DNA from: Campanula takesimana
Taxonomy: Eukaryota > Streptophyta > Magnoliopsida > Asterales > Campanulaceae
Assembly: GCA_026119855.1 (NCBI GenBank)
Contig: JAOWBW010000357.1
Span: 558,001 to 622,000, forward strand
Direction of reading: 5' to 3'
DNA length: 64,000 bases
This document shows, one piece after another, positions 32,111 through 42,957 of the stretch. The position numbers were made by a program, and so were the translations under genes. The notes beneath the pieces were generated by a model, which was not told the DNA's origin, made no database searches, and saw only the letters and a program-made list of their open reading frames with translations. The number at the start of each line of letters is the position of its first letter. Within the stretch, counting starts at the first letter, position 1.

Positions 32111-33431
32111 TTATCACTCGGTCATAGACTTGAATGACTACAAAGAGGCATATGACTCTGTTTCCGTAAATACCTTGGACAATAAACCATGGTACTACGA
32201 TGTATGGCGTTTCCTCCTAGACAGAACATTCCTATTGGACACGTCACCTAAAGCAAAGATATCTCTCAAGCGATTTGCTACCCAATTTGTGGTTATAGGC
32301 GATCGCCTCTATAAAAAACATCACAAAAAGTGTCTACTCTGTGCCGATGAGCACGAAGCCATAGAAATCATGGACCAAGTCCATTAAGGATTCTGTGGAA
32401 CCCACATGAATGGCAACATGCTAGAAAAGAAAGTTATCCGGCTAGGGTACTATTGGGCTACAATGGAGGCCGACTGCGCCGACATGGTTAAGAAATGCCA
32501 CAAGTGTCAGATACATGCTAACTTACAACACGCACCACCGTCCGTGTTACAAACCATGACATCCCCTTGGAAATTCTCTACATGGGGAATAGATGTCATC
32601 GGCAAAGTCTCACCGATAGGTCACAATGGACACTCGTTCGTATTGGTCGCCGTAGACTACTTCACCAAATGGATTGAAGCTCAATCCTACAAAGTCTTAA
32701 ATGCCAAGAAAGTGGATGAGTTCAGTAAGACCAACATCATATGCCGATATGGGGTACCTCATGAGATGATATCTGAAAATGGCACACTCTTTGAGAAAGA
32801 ATGTGACCAACTACTCGCAGAGTACAAGATAGAAAGGCATCAGTCATCACCATACTGACCGCAAACCAATGGAGCAGTCAAAGCTGCTAACAAAACCATA
32901 AAGACCATCATCAGAAAAATGGCTAAGACTGGTAGAGACTTGCCCAAGAAGCTACCTTTTGCACTCTGGGGCTACCGTACCTCAATCTGTACCGCCACCG
33001 GTGAAACTTCATACGCCCTAGCCTATGGGATGGAAGCAGTTTTACAAATCGAATTAGAAGTACTGTCGCTAAGGGTTCTCCTAGAAAACCAAGTAAATGA
33101 AGTCACATGGTTGGACAACCATTACGAACAACTAGCCCTGCTAGATGAACGACAACTTCGAGCCACCAAGCATATCCAAACATATCAACGGAGAATAGCC
33201 CGAGCATTCAACAAGAAAGTCAAATCCAGAAACATCAAGGAAAGGGACCTTGTCCTACGTGAACATCGTCCTGGACCATTCAACCCCATGGGAAAATGGG
33301 GACCAAGATGGATAGGTCATTACATAGTCAAGAAGATCTTCTCCGGAGGAGCGGTACAACTCGTAGACCTAGATGGAGATCAACTGCCAAAGCCCATCAA
33401 CATGGACAAGCTGAAGAAGTACTACTCATAG
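32111..33431 (+). pseudogene. Element B integrase (catalytically dead)
   Basis: The zinc-binding region (CHKCQIHANLQHAPPS) is followed by the core. The first Asp block is intact (WGIDVIGKV). The second, normally SDNG, reads ISENGT. The third, normally NGAVEAANK, reads NGAVKAANK, replacing the catalytic Glu by Lys. Stops lie at 32385-32387 and 32856-32858. The C-terminal GKWGPRWIGHYIVKKIFSGG...MDKLKKYYS block closes the Gypsy integrase. Substituted catalytic residues plus stops make it nonfunctional. Confidence 0.87.
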
Positions 33432-33457
33432 CTCTGTCCCCTAGTTAAAAAGAGAGA

Positions 33458-33495
<38 letters not shown>

Positions 33496-33571
33496 AGAAA
33501 AATCACGAGAAAGGAAGCCTGCTAGATTGAAAACCTGAAAGGGCGGTCTAGGCAAAAACCAGGGTGTGCAT
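33432..33571 (+). repeat. (AG)n microsatellite and short B spacer
   Basis: An AG dinucleotide run (about 33451-33494) just after the integrase stop, then unassigned B sequence up to the insertion of C. Confidence 0.85.
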
Positions 33572-34945
33572 TATTAGGTTATTTCCGCAAGTGCACGGGT
33601 GTATGTAGTATAGATAGTGCAAGAGCGAGGCGATCCCACGAGGACAACTTTACTTATAAAATATTTTTTCTTAGAATAAGAAAATAAATAAAAGAGAATG
33701 ATTGGGGGTTATAAAATTTTTTGTCACTAAACTAGAAATGAAATTGCAACTACTATAACTTAGACAAAAACTCTTATATTTTAAGGAATCCTCGGGATTG
33801 GAACATCAACAACATATATTCATCAACTATCCATGCTCTATTTAGATTAAAGTTTCATTTTAAAACAAGGATGGTATGCTTGGCTTACACTACTTCTCAC
33901 GATCAAGCAAGTAGCGTTTGTATTCTCATACTAATTATGCCCTATCTCTCGATGGCCCATAATTAGTAAGAATCCATTAAGTTTTCTTTATGAAAATCAG
34001 CATACTTTCCATTCAAGGAGCATCCCTAAGCCATTACACTACTCTCGTGAGTAATGAACTTAGTTCTGACTATATGGATCCGCTAATCAAGGTTCTCCGA
34101 TCAGTACTTCCCTTGATTAACTAAGATTCATACAAATCATGGACGTCATCATGGTTGTAGGCGTTAGAGTTTGATATAGTAGAATTGTTTAAGATGAAGA
34201 GAAGAATTTCAGAGCATGACTACTTAATAAATATAAATGTTATTGAGTTTCCAACCCCAAGAAAATGGGGGATTACTCACAAGCCATATAAATAACAATA
34301 AGAATAAGATAAAGAAGAAAAGATAGAAGAAGAGATACTTATTCTGAATTGAAATGAAGATAAAAGACTTGAAAAGAACCTCTGAATATTATTGATGAAG
34401 AACTCAGAATATTGCTCAAGAAAAGTTGAATATCTTTCACAAATTCTGAGAATTTATTGATGTTTGAGAGTACAAATTTTCACTATAGTAAGTTTACAAT
34501 GTTTCTAGATATTTAAAACTACTGATATCTATCTCTATATATAGGCCTTGGACCAAAGGAAGTGATTATTCCGGATGCCTCCTTGAAAAGGTGCCTTTTG
34601 GAGAAGTATGGAAAATTGCTGAACAGGGGGTGCTCGGCCGAGTCAAGGAAGGTGCTCGGCCGAGTCAAGGGTGGTGCTCGGCCGAGCAACTGCTGGAACA
34701 CTTTTATTCTTCAATTTTCTTTGTCCAGTTAATTTGCTCCTTATTTATTTGTTTCACCTTCCTCCAAGAGATGTCCAAAGCTCATAATAATGCTCCAAAA
34801 CCTGTATTATATATAAACATACTACCAAGTGCATTATATCCGCATAATGAGATAAAATCAAATAGTTTAAGCTAATAATTACTTAAAATAAGGTAAATAA
34901 ACTATATTTTTGGACCTTAAATGACTATAAAATTGTCATTTATCA
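33572..34945 (-). repeat. Element C 3' LTR (left on plus strand)
   Basis: 1374 bp, homologous to 41148-42572. The boundary TATTAGG (TGTTAGG in the other copy) follows TGCAT, and the other end, TTTATCA, is at 34945. It carries three GCTCGGCCGAG motifs at 34632-34690. Confidence 0.9.
34632..34690 (-). repeat. GCTCGGCCGAGC palindrome array in the C 3' LTR
   Basis: Three copies of the 10-12-bp palindrome spaced about 21-23 bp by GGTG/TCAAGG-type sequence. The sister LTR has four copies at 42209-42315. More copies lie at 38126-38232 inside C. Confidence 0.9.
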
Positions 34946-34962
34946 ACTCCCCCACACTTGGA
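34946..34962 (-). promoter_or_regulatory. Element C polypurine tract
   Basis: On the minus strand CCAAGTGTGGGGGAGT lies directly upstream of the 3' LTR start TGATAAATGAC. Confidence 0.85.
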
Positions 34963-36028
34963 TCTTGCTTGTCCTCGAGCAAGTTTAAACATTTGAAAAT
35001 AGAGGAGTGAAAATGACAATAGTAAGAAAAACAAAGAAGGTCATCAATGCTCCCTCAGAATATTGTTATATAAGGTATTGCCTTCATAAAATTTCTTCCT
35101 TTTAAGTTTTTCATCCCAAGAAATTTGTGAAGAAGAATGTAGGATGATATTGAAGAGTAAATAGAAAAGTTTGAATGTTAATATAACATGAATTAATTCC
35201 ATTGAATAAGAGCATAAAAAAAACAAATGAATTTGCGGGACATAAGTATGAATTAAGAATTATATTCACTCTTTTAGAGTGCTTTGTGAATAAATTTTTC
35301 ATGCTTGAATATACATTTCTTAAACTATGATCTTTATTCTTTAACAAAGATGTCCATATGTCGTTATGCATTTTGAATCACAAAAATTGATGAAAGGCGG
35401 AGGATGATAGTGGAATAAGGTTCGAGATTTGATTAATTAGACGTGGCAATTGAGTTTCTTGCTTCTAAATTGTCACACTCTATAATGATATATTCATTTA
35501 AATATTTGAGTGGACAATCAAAAGAAGAATATATTGATTAATTAGCCTTTTAAAAGTGGGAATGGAAAGATGGATTAAAGTGAAAATTTTTGTGATTCAT
35601 AAGCATAACAAAGATGAAAAACCTTTGAAAAAGAGTAGAAATGAAAGTTTTTGAGATGCATATACAAGAATGTTTTAAAAGTTTCACAAGTATGTTGTAT
35701 CCAAACTTAATGCCCACAAACTCATTAATAATGTAATGCTTCTATTCAATAGGATTTAAAAGTTCATATTAATTTTGAAATTTTTTTATTTACCATCCAA
35801 TACAATCCTATATTGTTATTATGAAATTTCTTAAGAAGTAGAAGTTAGAAAGGTAAAAATTTTACTTTAGACAAATGATAATAAAGATAACATTCTCATC
35901 AATGGGAGCATTGGCAAATTTTTTATTTATTTTTTTTTTTTTTTTGAAAAATCGGGAACATTGCCCTTACATTTTCTTTGAAAAGAAAAACATAAAAAGA
36001 AGAAAAAGAAATTTAGAAAGAAAAGAAA
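34963..36028 (-). other. Element C 3' untranslated region
   Basis: AT-rich, with no ORF of interest. It lies between the env-like gene and the polypurine tract. Confidence 0.5.
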
Positions 36029-37525
36029 TTAAAAAAAGATAGATACTACCCCCCCACACTTAAATGAAACATTGTCCCTAATGTTTGAAAAGTAGGAATG
36101 AAAATTGGGACAAGAATAATTTAAAGGAGAGGGAGAAAGAGGTACCGACTTGAATGGTGGCGGTGGTGGCGGTGGTTGCTGATTTGGAGGCCTGAAATTC
36201 ATCCAATTTCCAATTCCATAGTTGTAAATGTAATCAACTCTTCCCTGAATGTGGTTGACCCGATCCTCCATGATGGTGCGAAATTGGTCAAAATTGGTGG
36301 AATATTGGTCGAGTCGGTTAAGGATTTGGGTATTTTGTTGGTACATTTGGTTTTGCTGGATGAACATTTGGTTGAATTGGTCATAAAAATCGGGAGGCAT
36401 TTGGTTTTGGAAATGGTGTTGTTGCGGTTCTTCTTGTTGCTCTCCCATTGGCTCATTTTGTTGAATATTGGGTCCTTGATTACTTGGAAAAATCCAAGTT
36501 TGAGGTTGGTTTAAGGTGATGATGGGCAATTGGTTGTTGGGTAAGTGGGTGTATGGTCTTCTATTTGCTCCTCCTCCAACATACATTGTATAGCCTCCTT
36601 CCTCATTTTCAGAAATCATATTCATCACTTTAAGGGCAGCTATGTCCAATGCCCTTGAAGCTCGAACTGGTTCCCAAGCGTTCGGTCCTTCCTCAGGTAT
36701 CTCAATGTGCACATATTCAGCAAATAATGTTATCATTCCCCCAATATGAATATCTCCAGGGAAATTAGGGGAAACATGGTCCAAAAGACGATCTACTAAC
36801 CATTTCCCTAGATTAATTCCCCTATATCTAGTCACGAAAGCCCAAAGGAGAAATAACTCAGGCCTATTTATTGTTCCTTTATCCTCTCTTGCAAAGATAG
36901 TGCACGCATACATTCTATGGATGTAGCGGAGAACGGGGTGGACAATTAAGGAAGCCTTAGCGGTTCTAGGAAGAAAAGGTGTTTGCCCAGTGATTTGTAA
37001 CCAAAAGAGGTCCGCATTAAACTCTGGAGGGAACTCATTTGTTAGGTTTCTAGGGGAAGGCCAACCAAGAATTTCATTTATTTCTTCCAAATCAAGCTTA
37101 TAGGAATTATTCAAGAGACGAAATGTTAGTCTAATATCTTCAAATTGCTCACCCGATGCTATGTCTATCCTATCCCTTGTTGTTTTCGACACTGTGCTCA
37201 GGAATTCGAGGGTGATGCTTTCGTAAGTTTTTGCCTGTGATCGCAAGAAATCTTGCGCTTCTAATCCTATGTGCAAATTCCAAATATTTCCTTGAATACC
37301 TAATGACCCCATAGCATCAAATTTTGGGAATTGGGTTGGCTTAACATCTTTTCCTGCTAACCTTTCAAATCTTTTTAGCTCGGGATTAGATTTAAATTGG
37401 ATTCCCAAGTTGTTTAGAGTAGGAACTAAATTCGAACTTGAACCCTCACCCTTCTTTGATTTCTTAGTCCCGCTCCCAGAGGCTTTAGATGCCTTAGAAG
37501 TTGCCCTCTTCCCACGACTCTCCAT
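36029..37525 (-). CDS. Element C env-like / ATHILA ORF-1-type protein
   Basis: An open frame of about 498 codons from the ATG at 37523-37525 (MESRGKRATSKASKA). The upstream in-frame ATG at 37561 would add a hydrophobic dozen residues and seems less natural. The N-terminus is basic and Ser/Lys-rich. The middle (FEDIRLTFRLLNNSYKLDLEE, LGWPSPRNLTNEFPPEFNADLFW, RYIHRMYACTIFARED, IHIGGMITLFAEYV) matches the Arabidopsis ATHILA ORF-1 family. A Gln/Asn-rich tail with coiled potential and Pro stretches follows. In Athila this gene sits after pol and is often called env-like, but no signal peptide or clear membrane anchor is visible. It is intact although pol has been lost. Confidence 0.8.
   Translation of the reverse strand: MESRGKRATSKASKASGSGTKKSKKGEGSSSNLVPTLNNLGIQFKSNPELKRFERLAGKDVKPTQFPKFDAMGSLGIQGNIWNLHIGLEAQDFLRSQAKTYESITLEFLSTVSKTTRDRIDIASGEQFEDIRLTFRLLNNSYKLDLEEINEILGWPSPRNLTNEFPPEFNADLFWLQITGQTPFLPRTAKASLIVHPVLRYIHRMYACTIFAREDKGTINRPELFLLWAFVTRYRGINLGKWLVDRLLDHVSPNFPGDIHIGGMITLFAEYVHIEIPEEGPNAWEPVRASRALDIAALKVMNMISENEEGGYTMYVGGGANRRPYTHLPNNQLPIITLNQPQTWIFPSNQGPNIQQNEPMGEQQEEPQQHHFQNQMPPDFYDQFNQMFIQQNQMYQQNTQILNRLDQYSTNFDQFRTIMEDRVNHIQGRVDYIYNYGIGNWMNFRPPNQQPPPPPPPFKSVPLSPSPLNYSCPNFHSYFSNIRDNVSFKCGGVVSIFF
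36047..36064 (-). promoter_or_regulatory. Second polypurine-like tract in C
   Basis: On the minus strand TTAAGTGTGGGGGGGTAG overlaps the 3' end of the env-like ORF and closely resembles the true polypurine tract at 34946-34962, 1.1 kb upstream of it in element orientation. Confidence 0.5.
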
Positions 37526-38411
37526 TACAACAATAATCAGAAACAGAGCAAGATAACCCAAATGATTCTAGAGAGAGAAAGAGTGAAATTTTTTGTTACC
37601 CGAATGTTAATGATGGAGTGGGCTTCAATCTGTGTTCTTCCTCCTTCAATAGCTTCAAAATTCCCAAAAGAATGAACCTTGACCTTCAATTTCAACTAAA
37701 CCCGGATTTTGAATTTTGGGGCAAAACCTAGGGTTTTGATTTCGGGTGAATTGGACAGTAATTGGTTGTTTTGAGGTGGGTTTGGTGTTTAGAGGTGTGA
37801 TGGAGATGGGATTTGATGAGAATTGTGGGTTTGTTTGATGAATTTCATGGGTTTGGCAATTTTTGGAAATTTTCGATTTTGGGAAATTTGGGGATAATTT
37901 GGTGTGTTTTGATGGTGGATATGGTGTTTGGGAGGTGAAGGGAGGTTAGGGATGGGATATTTGGCCGGAGAGGATGGAGTTTTCGCCGGAATTTGGAGGG
38001 TAGGATGTGTGGGTTTCGGGTAGAGAGGGTTTAGAGAGAAAGAGAGTTGAAGAAGATGAAGAAGAATGGGGAAAATAGCTAAAAGACCTGTCTTTTGACC
38101 AAAAATCGTGTCAGTCAACCCGACATGCTCGGCCGAGCGGATTACTTGACTCAGCCGAGCGAAGCATTCCAGATTGTGCTTTGTGTTCTGACCCTCATGC
38201 TCGGCCGTGTCTTTGATGGTGCTCGGCCGAGCAAAACCTGTACATTCATTTTTTTTTATTTATTATTTTTTTTTACCTACAAAATAAATATTAGAAGAAT
38301 TAAAATCAATAATAATAAAAATAAAAATAAATAAATAAATAAAAAATAAATAAATAAATAAATAAATAATAATCCACTGGTTACCATCCCGATGATGCTT
38401 GATTAATGTCA
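37526..38411 (-). other. Region between protease and env-like gene in C (pol deletion zone)
   Basis: Noncoding. RT, RNase H and integrase would be expected here in a complete Athila. It holds AAAT repeats (38285-38370), four GCTCGGCCGAG-type motifs (38126-38232) and Pro/His-coding low-complexity sequence. The motifs lie about 600-700 bp upstream of the env-like start. Confidence 0.6.
38126..38232 (-). repeat. GCTCGGCCGAGC motifs upstream of the env-like ORF
   Basis: Two intact (38128-38139, 38220-38231) and two degenerate copies of the palindrome that otherwise marks the C LTR. Confidence 0.85.
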
Positions 38412-40892
38412 TTAGCTCGACGCCTTTCTTTTAATGAAAATGGGCATGGCATGGTATTGAGATGGCCTATTGTTCTTGATAATTTTCCATTGCATATCCG
38501 TTGGTTTGATTGAGGCCCTATGATCGATGCACATGCGCCATCCATTCTTTTTCTTTGACGGGATTAATTTACGATAGTCTTCACATGCTCGAAATCCCGT
38601 TGTTTTCTTGGGTGCTACTTGTTTTGACCTCTCTATGATATCATCCCCTTCATCTTCGTCATGTAGCATCCTTTTCCAGTCTATATTCTTATCATTGACC
38701 CTTGACTCCTTAATTCCTTTGACATGTTTTTCATAAGTATTTAGTTTGTCTATATGATCCATTTTTCGATCCATAGATTGAATGACATTTATTTCCTTAT
38801 GATTATTTTCAAAGGCTTTATCATTTTGACAAGAGTTTTCAAAAGTTGGGTTTTGCTTCCTAAATTCCTCTGTCTCATTTCCCACATTTAGAGTAAGCGT
38901 ACCATTTTTAACATCTATAATAGCTCCTGCTGTGGCAAGGAAAGGCCTACCAAGGATGACTGGAATATCTTTATCCTCCTCTATTTCGAGGATCACAAAG
39001 TCGACAGGGATGATTAAGCTCCCTATACGACAGGGCAAATTTTCCATAATACCAATCGGGTATTGTATGGATCGGTCTGCCAATTGGAGAGATATGGTAG
39101 TGGGCTTGAGTTCGCCTATACCTAATCTCACACTTACCGAAAAAGGCATTATATTTACGCTAGCCCCTAAGTCAAGCATAGCGTTTTCCACGTTGCACCT
39201 ACCGATACTACAAGGGATTGAAAAAGTGCCGGGATCTTTGAGTTTTGGGGGAAGTTTCTTTTGTAAAATTGCACTAACACTTTCCGCCAAAGTAAAGTTC
39301 TCAAATTCTTCTAAAGACTTCTTCTTAAAAAGCATTTCTTTTAAAGGTTTTGCATAAGAAGGTATTTCTTTTACATCATCGGAATAAGGAACTCTAACAT
39401 TTAAAGACTTCAAAATTTTCAAAAACTCAGCATGTTGATCATTAACCCCTTTCTTGATTAATCTTTGAGGATAGGGTATCGGTGGTTCAAAGTATTTATT
39501 GTAACTAATCTCGTTTTTACCATCCTTAGTCTCAACTTCTAGTGGGGTTGGACTATTGTTCTCTTTTTCCTTACTCAGCGAGACTATTACATTTGCATGC
39601 TCATTAGGCCTTTGAGGTTGACCGGGAAGACTCCCTTGTGGTCTATGCAATGTGCTGGCCTGTTGAGCTTGGTGATTTTCAAGCATCTTATTATGCGCTG
39701 CTAGGTTATCAAACCTATTATTCATAACCTTAAAATTTTCCCTAAATTCATTATTAATCTTCTCCTGATTTTTATTTTGTTCTACAATATAGTCCATAAG
39801 AAGATCCAATTTAGATTTAGGGGGAGGAAAAGAATTATTGAAATTCTTAGGTGCAAATCCCGTTGGTTAATTAGAAGGTTGAGGGTTCAAAACGTTATTG
39901 CTTCTATAGGAAAAATTAGGGTGATTTTTCCACTCAGGATTGTATGTGTTTGAATACATACCCCCTCTTTGACCATTAGAAGCAATAAAATTGGCTTGCT
40001 CACTAGAAGTAGTGGCAAGCAAGTCACAACCTTCGGAGTTGTGTGAGTTTGACCCACATAACTCACAAAAAATGTTTATATTAGCAACGGGGTTTACATT
40101 AAGGTTTTCAAATTTCTTAAGAAGCATATCTACTTTAGATGAGAGGAGGGTAACTGCATCTACATTGTACTTACCTGGGGTCCCTTGCGTTTGCTCCCTC
40201 TCATTGGACCACTGATAGTGGTTCAATGCAATGTTCTCGATCAGGTCATATGCTTCGTCCACGTCTTTGTTCATCAATGCTCCTCCTGCGGCGGCATCGA
40301 TGGTCTCTCTAGTTTTGAATGTGAGACCGTTGTAGAAAGTGTGGACAATCAACCACTTTTCAAGCCCGTGGTGTGGACACATCCTTAAAAGCTCTTTGTA
40401 CCTTTCCCATGCATCATAGAGAGATTCGTTGCTGTTTTGGCTAAAATTCGTAATCTTAGTCCGAATCTGAGCGGTCTTGGATGGTGGGAAGAAGCGTCCA
40501 AGAAAAGCTTCCTGAACTTGGTCCCATGTTGTTAATGAATTGTGGGGGACCGCGTTCAACCATTGTTTCGCCTTATCCCATAGTGAGAATGGGAAAAGGC
40601 GCATCCGAATAGCTTCCGGAGTGACACCTATGATTCGGGTGGTGTCACAATATTCCAAGAAAGATTGGATGTGAAGGTGGGGATCTTCAAGTGCCGAGCC
40701 ACCGAATTGGTTATTCATAACCATGTGCAAAAGTTGTGGCTTGATCTCAAAGTGGGCTGCGTCGGCATTTGGCACCACAATTGGTGTCCTAGTTCCCGGG
40801 GTACTTGGGTTAACAAACTCCCGAAGGGTTCTAGGTGGTGGCGTGGCAGGTATTCCGTCACCGTCTCCATTTCGGTCACCATTTTGTGCCAT
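38412..40892 (-). pseudogene. gag: Element C gag-protease (one in-frame stop; RT remnant)
   Basis: One frame from MAQNGDRNGDG at 40892 to 38412, broken only by TAA at 39867-39869 (probably from CAA). Gag part: FEIKPQLLHMVMNNQFGG, PHLHIQSFLEYCDT, WLNAVPHNSLTTWDQVQEAFL, RFFPPSKTAQIRTKITNF and a CELCGSNSHNSEGC knuckle. Protease part: AMLDLGASVNIMPFSV (D-L-G-A active site), PVDFVILEIEEDKDIPVILG and ATAGAIIDVKNG. The end carries ACEDYRKLIPSKKKNGWRMC, an RT start, and then unrelated sequence, marking the deletion of the rest of pol. If the stop is read through or recent, the Gag-protease could still be nearly functional. Confidence 0.85.
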
Positions 40893-41123
40893 TTCTGCTT
40901 CTAGGAATTCTCTAAATCTTCTTAACCTTTCGTGAAAGGTCCTTTCTGGCTCCGGATAAACTCTTCAAGAGGCTTCCGGGCTCTTTTCATAAACTCTAGA
41001 GAATACCTAAATGAAAAAAAAATTTAAAGACACAAATTCTTTGACGGGATGTTAGATAATCAACAAAAATTTAAAATAAAACTAAAAATTAAAAGCAAAA
41101 AAAATTCTGAAAGTAAACTGTTG
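40893..41123 (-). other. Element C leader
   Basis: Untranslated leader between primer site and gag. No feature besides A-rich stretches. Confidence 0.5.
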
Positions 41124-41141
41124 TCCCCGGCAACGGCGCCA
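41124..41141 (-). promoter_or_regulatory. Element C primer-binding site
   Basis: The reverse complement reads TGGCGCCGTTGCCGGGGA, the Asp-tRNA-type primer site typical of Athila. It lies six bases from the LTR. Confidence 0.92.
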
Positions 41142-41147
41142 AAAACT

Positions 41148-42572
41148 TGTTAGGTTATTTCCGCAAGTGCACGGGTGTATGTACTATAGATAGTGCAAGA
41201 GCGAGTCGATCCCACGAGGACAACTTTACTTATAAAATATTTTTGCTTAGAATAAGAAAATAAAGAAAAGGGAATGATTGGGGGTTATAAAATTGTTTGT
41301 CCCTAAACTAGAAATGAAATTGCAACTACTATAACTTAGACAAAAACTCTTATATTTTAAGGAATCCTCGGGATTGGAACATCAACAACATATATTCATC
41401 AACTATCCATGCTCTATTTAGATTAAAGTTTCATTTTAAAACAAGGATGGTATGCTTGACCTACACTACTTCTCACGATCAAGCAAGTAGCGTATGTATT
41501 CTCATACTAATTATGCCCTATCTCTCGATGGCCCATAATTAGTAAGAATCCATTAAGATTTCTTTATGAAAATTAGCATACTTTCCATTCAAGGAGCATC
41601 CCTAAGCCATTACACTACTCTCGTGAGTAATGAACTTAGTTCTGACTATATGGATCCGTTAATCAAGGTTCTCCGATCAGTACTTCCCTTGATTAACTAA
41701 GATTCATACAAATCATGGACGTCATCATGGTTGTAGGCGTTAGAGTTTGATATAGTAGAATTGTTTAAGATGAAGAGAAGAATTTCAGAGCATGACTACT
41801 TAATAAATATAAATGTTATTGAGTTTCCAACCCCAAGAAAATGGGGGATTACTCACAAGCCATATAAATAACAATAAGAATAAGATAAAGAAGAAAAGAT
41901 AGAAGAAGAGATACTTATTCTGAATTGAAATGAAGATAAAAGACTTGAAAAGAACCTCTGAATATTATTGATGAAGAACTCAGAATATTGCTCAAGAAAA
42001 GTTGAATATCTTTCACAAATTCTGAGAATTTATTGATGTTTGAGAGTACAAATTTTCACTATAGTAAGTTTACAATGTTTCTAGATATTTAAAACTACTG
42101 ATATCTATCTCTATATATAGGCCTTGGACCAAAGGAAGTGATTATTCCCGGATGCCTCCTTGAAAAGGTGCCTTTTGGAGAAGTCTGGAAAATTGTTGAA
42201 CAGGGGGTGCTCGGCCGAGTCAAGGAAGGTGCTCGGCCGAGCAAGCCTTCGAAAATGACTTCTGCCTTTCTGATGCCTATGCTCGGCCGAGTCAAGGGTG
42301 GTGCTCGGCCGAGCAACTGCTGGAACACTTTTATTCTTCAATTTTCTTTGTCCAGTTAATTTGCTCCTTATTTATTTGTTTCACCTTCCTCCAAGAGATG
42401 TCCAAAGCTCATAAAAATGCTCCAAAACCTGTATTATATATAAACATACTACCAAGTGCATTATATCCGCATAATGAGATAAAATCAAATAGTTTAAGCT
42501 AATAATTACTTAAAATAAGGTAAATAAACTATATTTTTTGACCTTAAATGACTATAAAATAGTCATTTATCA
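41148..42572 (-). repeat. Element C 5' LTR (right on plus strand)
   Basis: 1425 bp, about 50 bp longer than the other LTR because of an extra motif-bearing unit at 42240-42290. It ends TTTATCA, followed by the TGCAT duplication. Confidence 0.9.
42209..42315 (-). repeat. GCTCGGCCGAGC palindrome array in the C 5' LTR
   Basis: Four copies, near 42209, 42230, 42281 and 42303. The extra copy relative to the 3' LTR comes with about 50 bp of unrelated spacer (AGCCTTCGAAAATGACTTCT and onward). Confidence 0.9.
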
Positions 42573-42580
42573 TGCATATT

Positions 42581-42838
<258 letters not shown>

Positions 42839-42957
42839 ACAACTAAGGTATCTCGAATTAAATAAGGAGCTCAGGTCAAATAAATAAAACAACTAAAAAT
42901 CAAAAGCATTGGTCTATCTAAGCAATCTCTCGATACTCCTAAAGATCTACTTCTTCC

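Larger units (their letters stand above)
33572..42572 (-). mobile_element. Element C: Athila-type Gypsy derivative lacking RT and integrase
   Basis: A 9.0-kb minus-strand element with a perfect 5-bp target duplication TGCAT (33567-33571, 42573-42577), LTRs 33572-34945 and 41148-42572, an Asp-tRNA-type primer site, gag-protease and an ATHILA ORF-1-like gene. Only a trace of RT (WRMCIDHR) remains between protease and the env-like ORF. RNase H and integrase are absent, so it depends on a helper. The LTRs differ by about 1-2 percent by eye plus one motif-unit indel, so it moved relatively recently. Confidence 0.9.
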
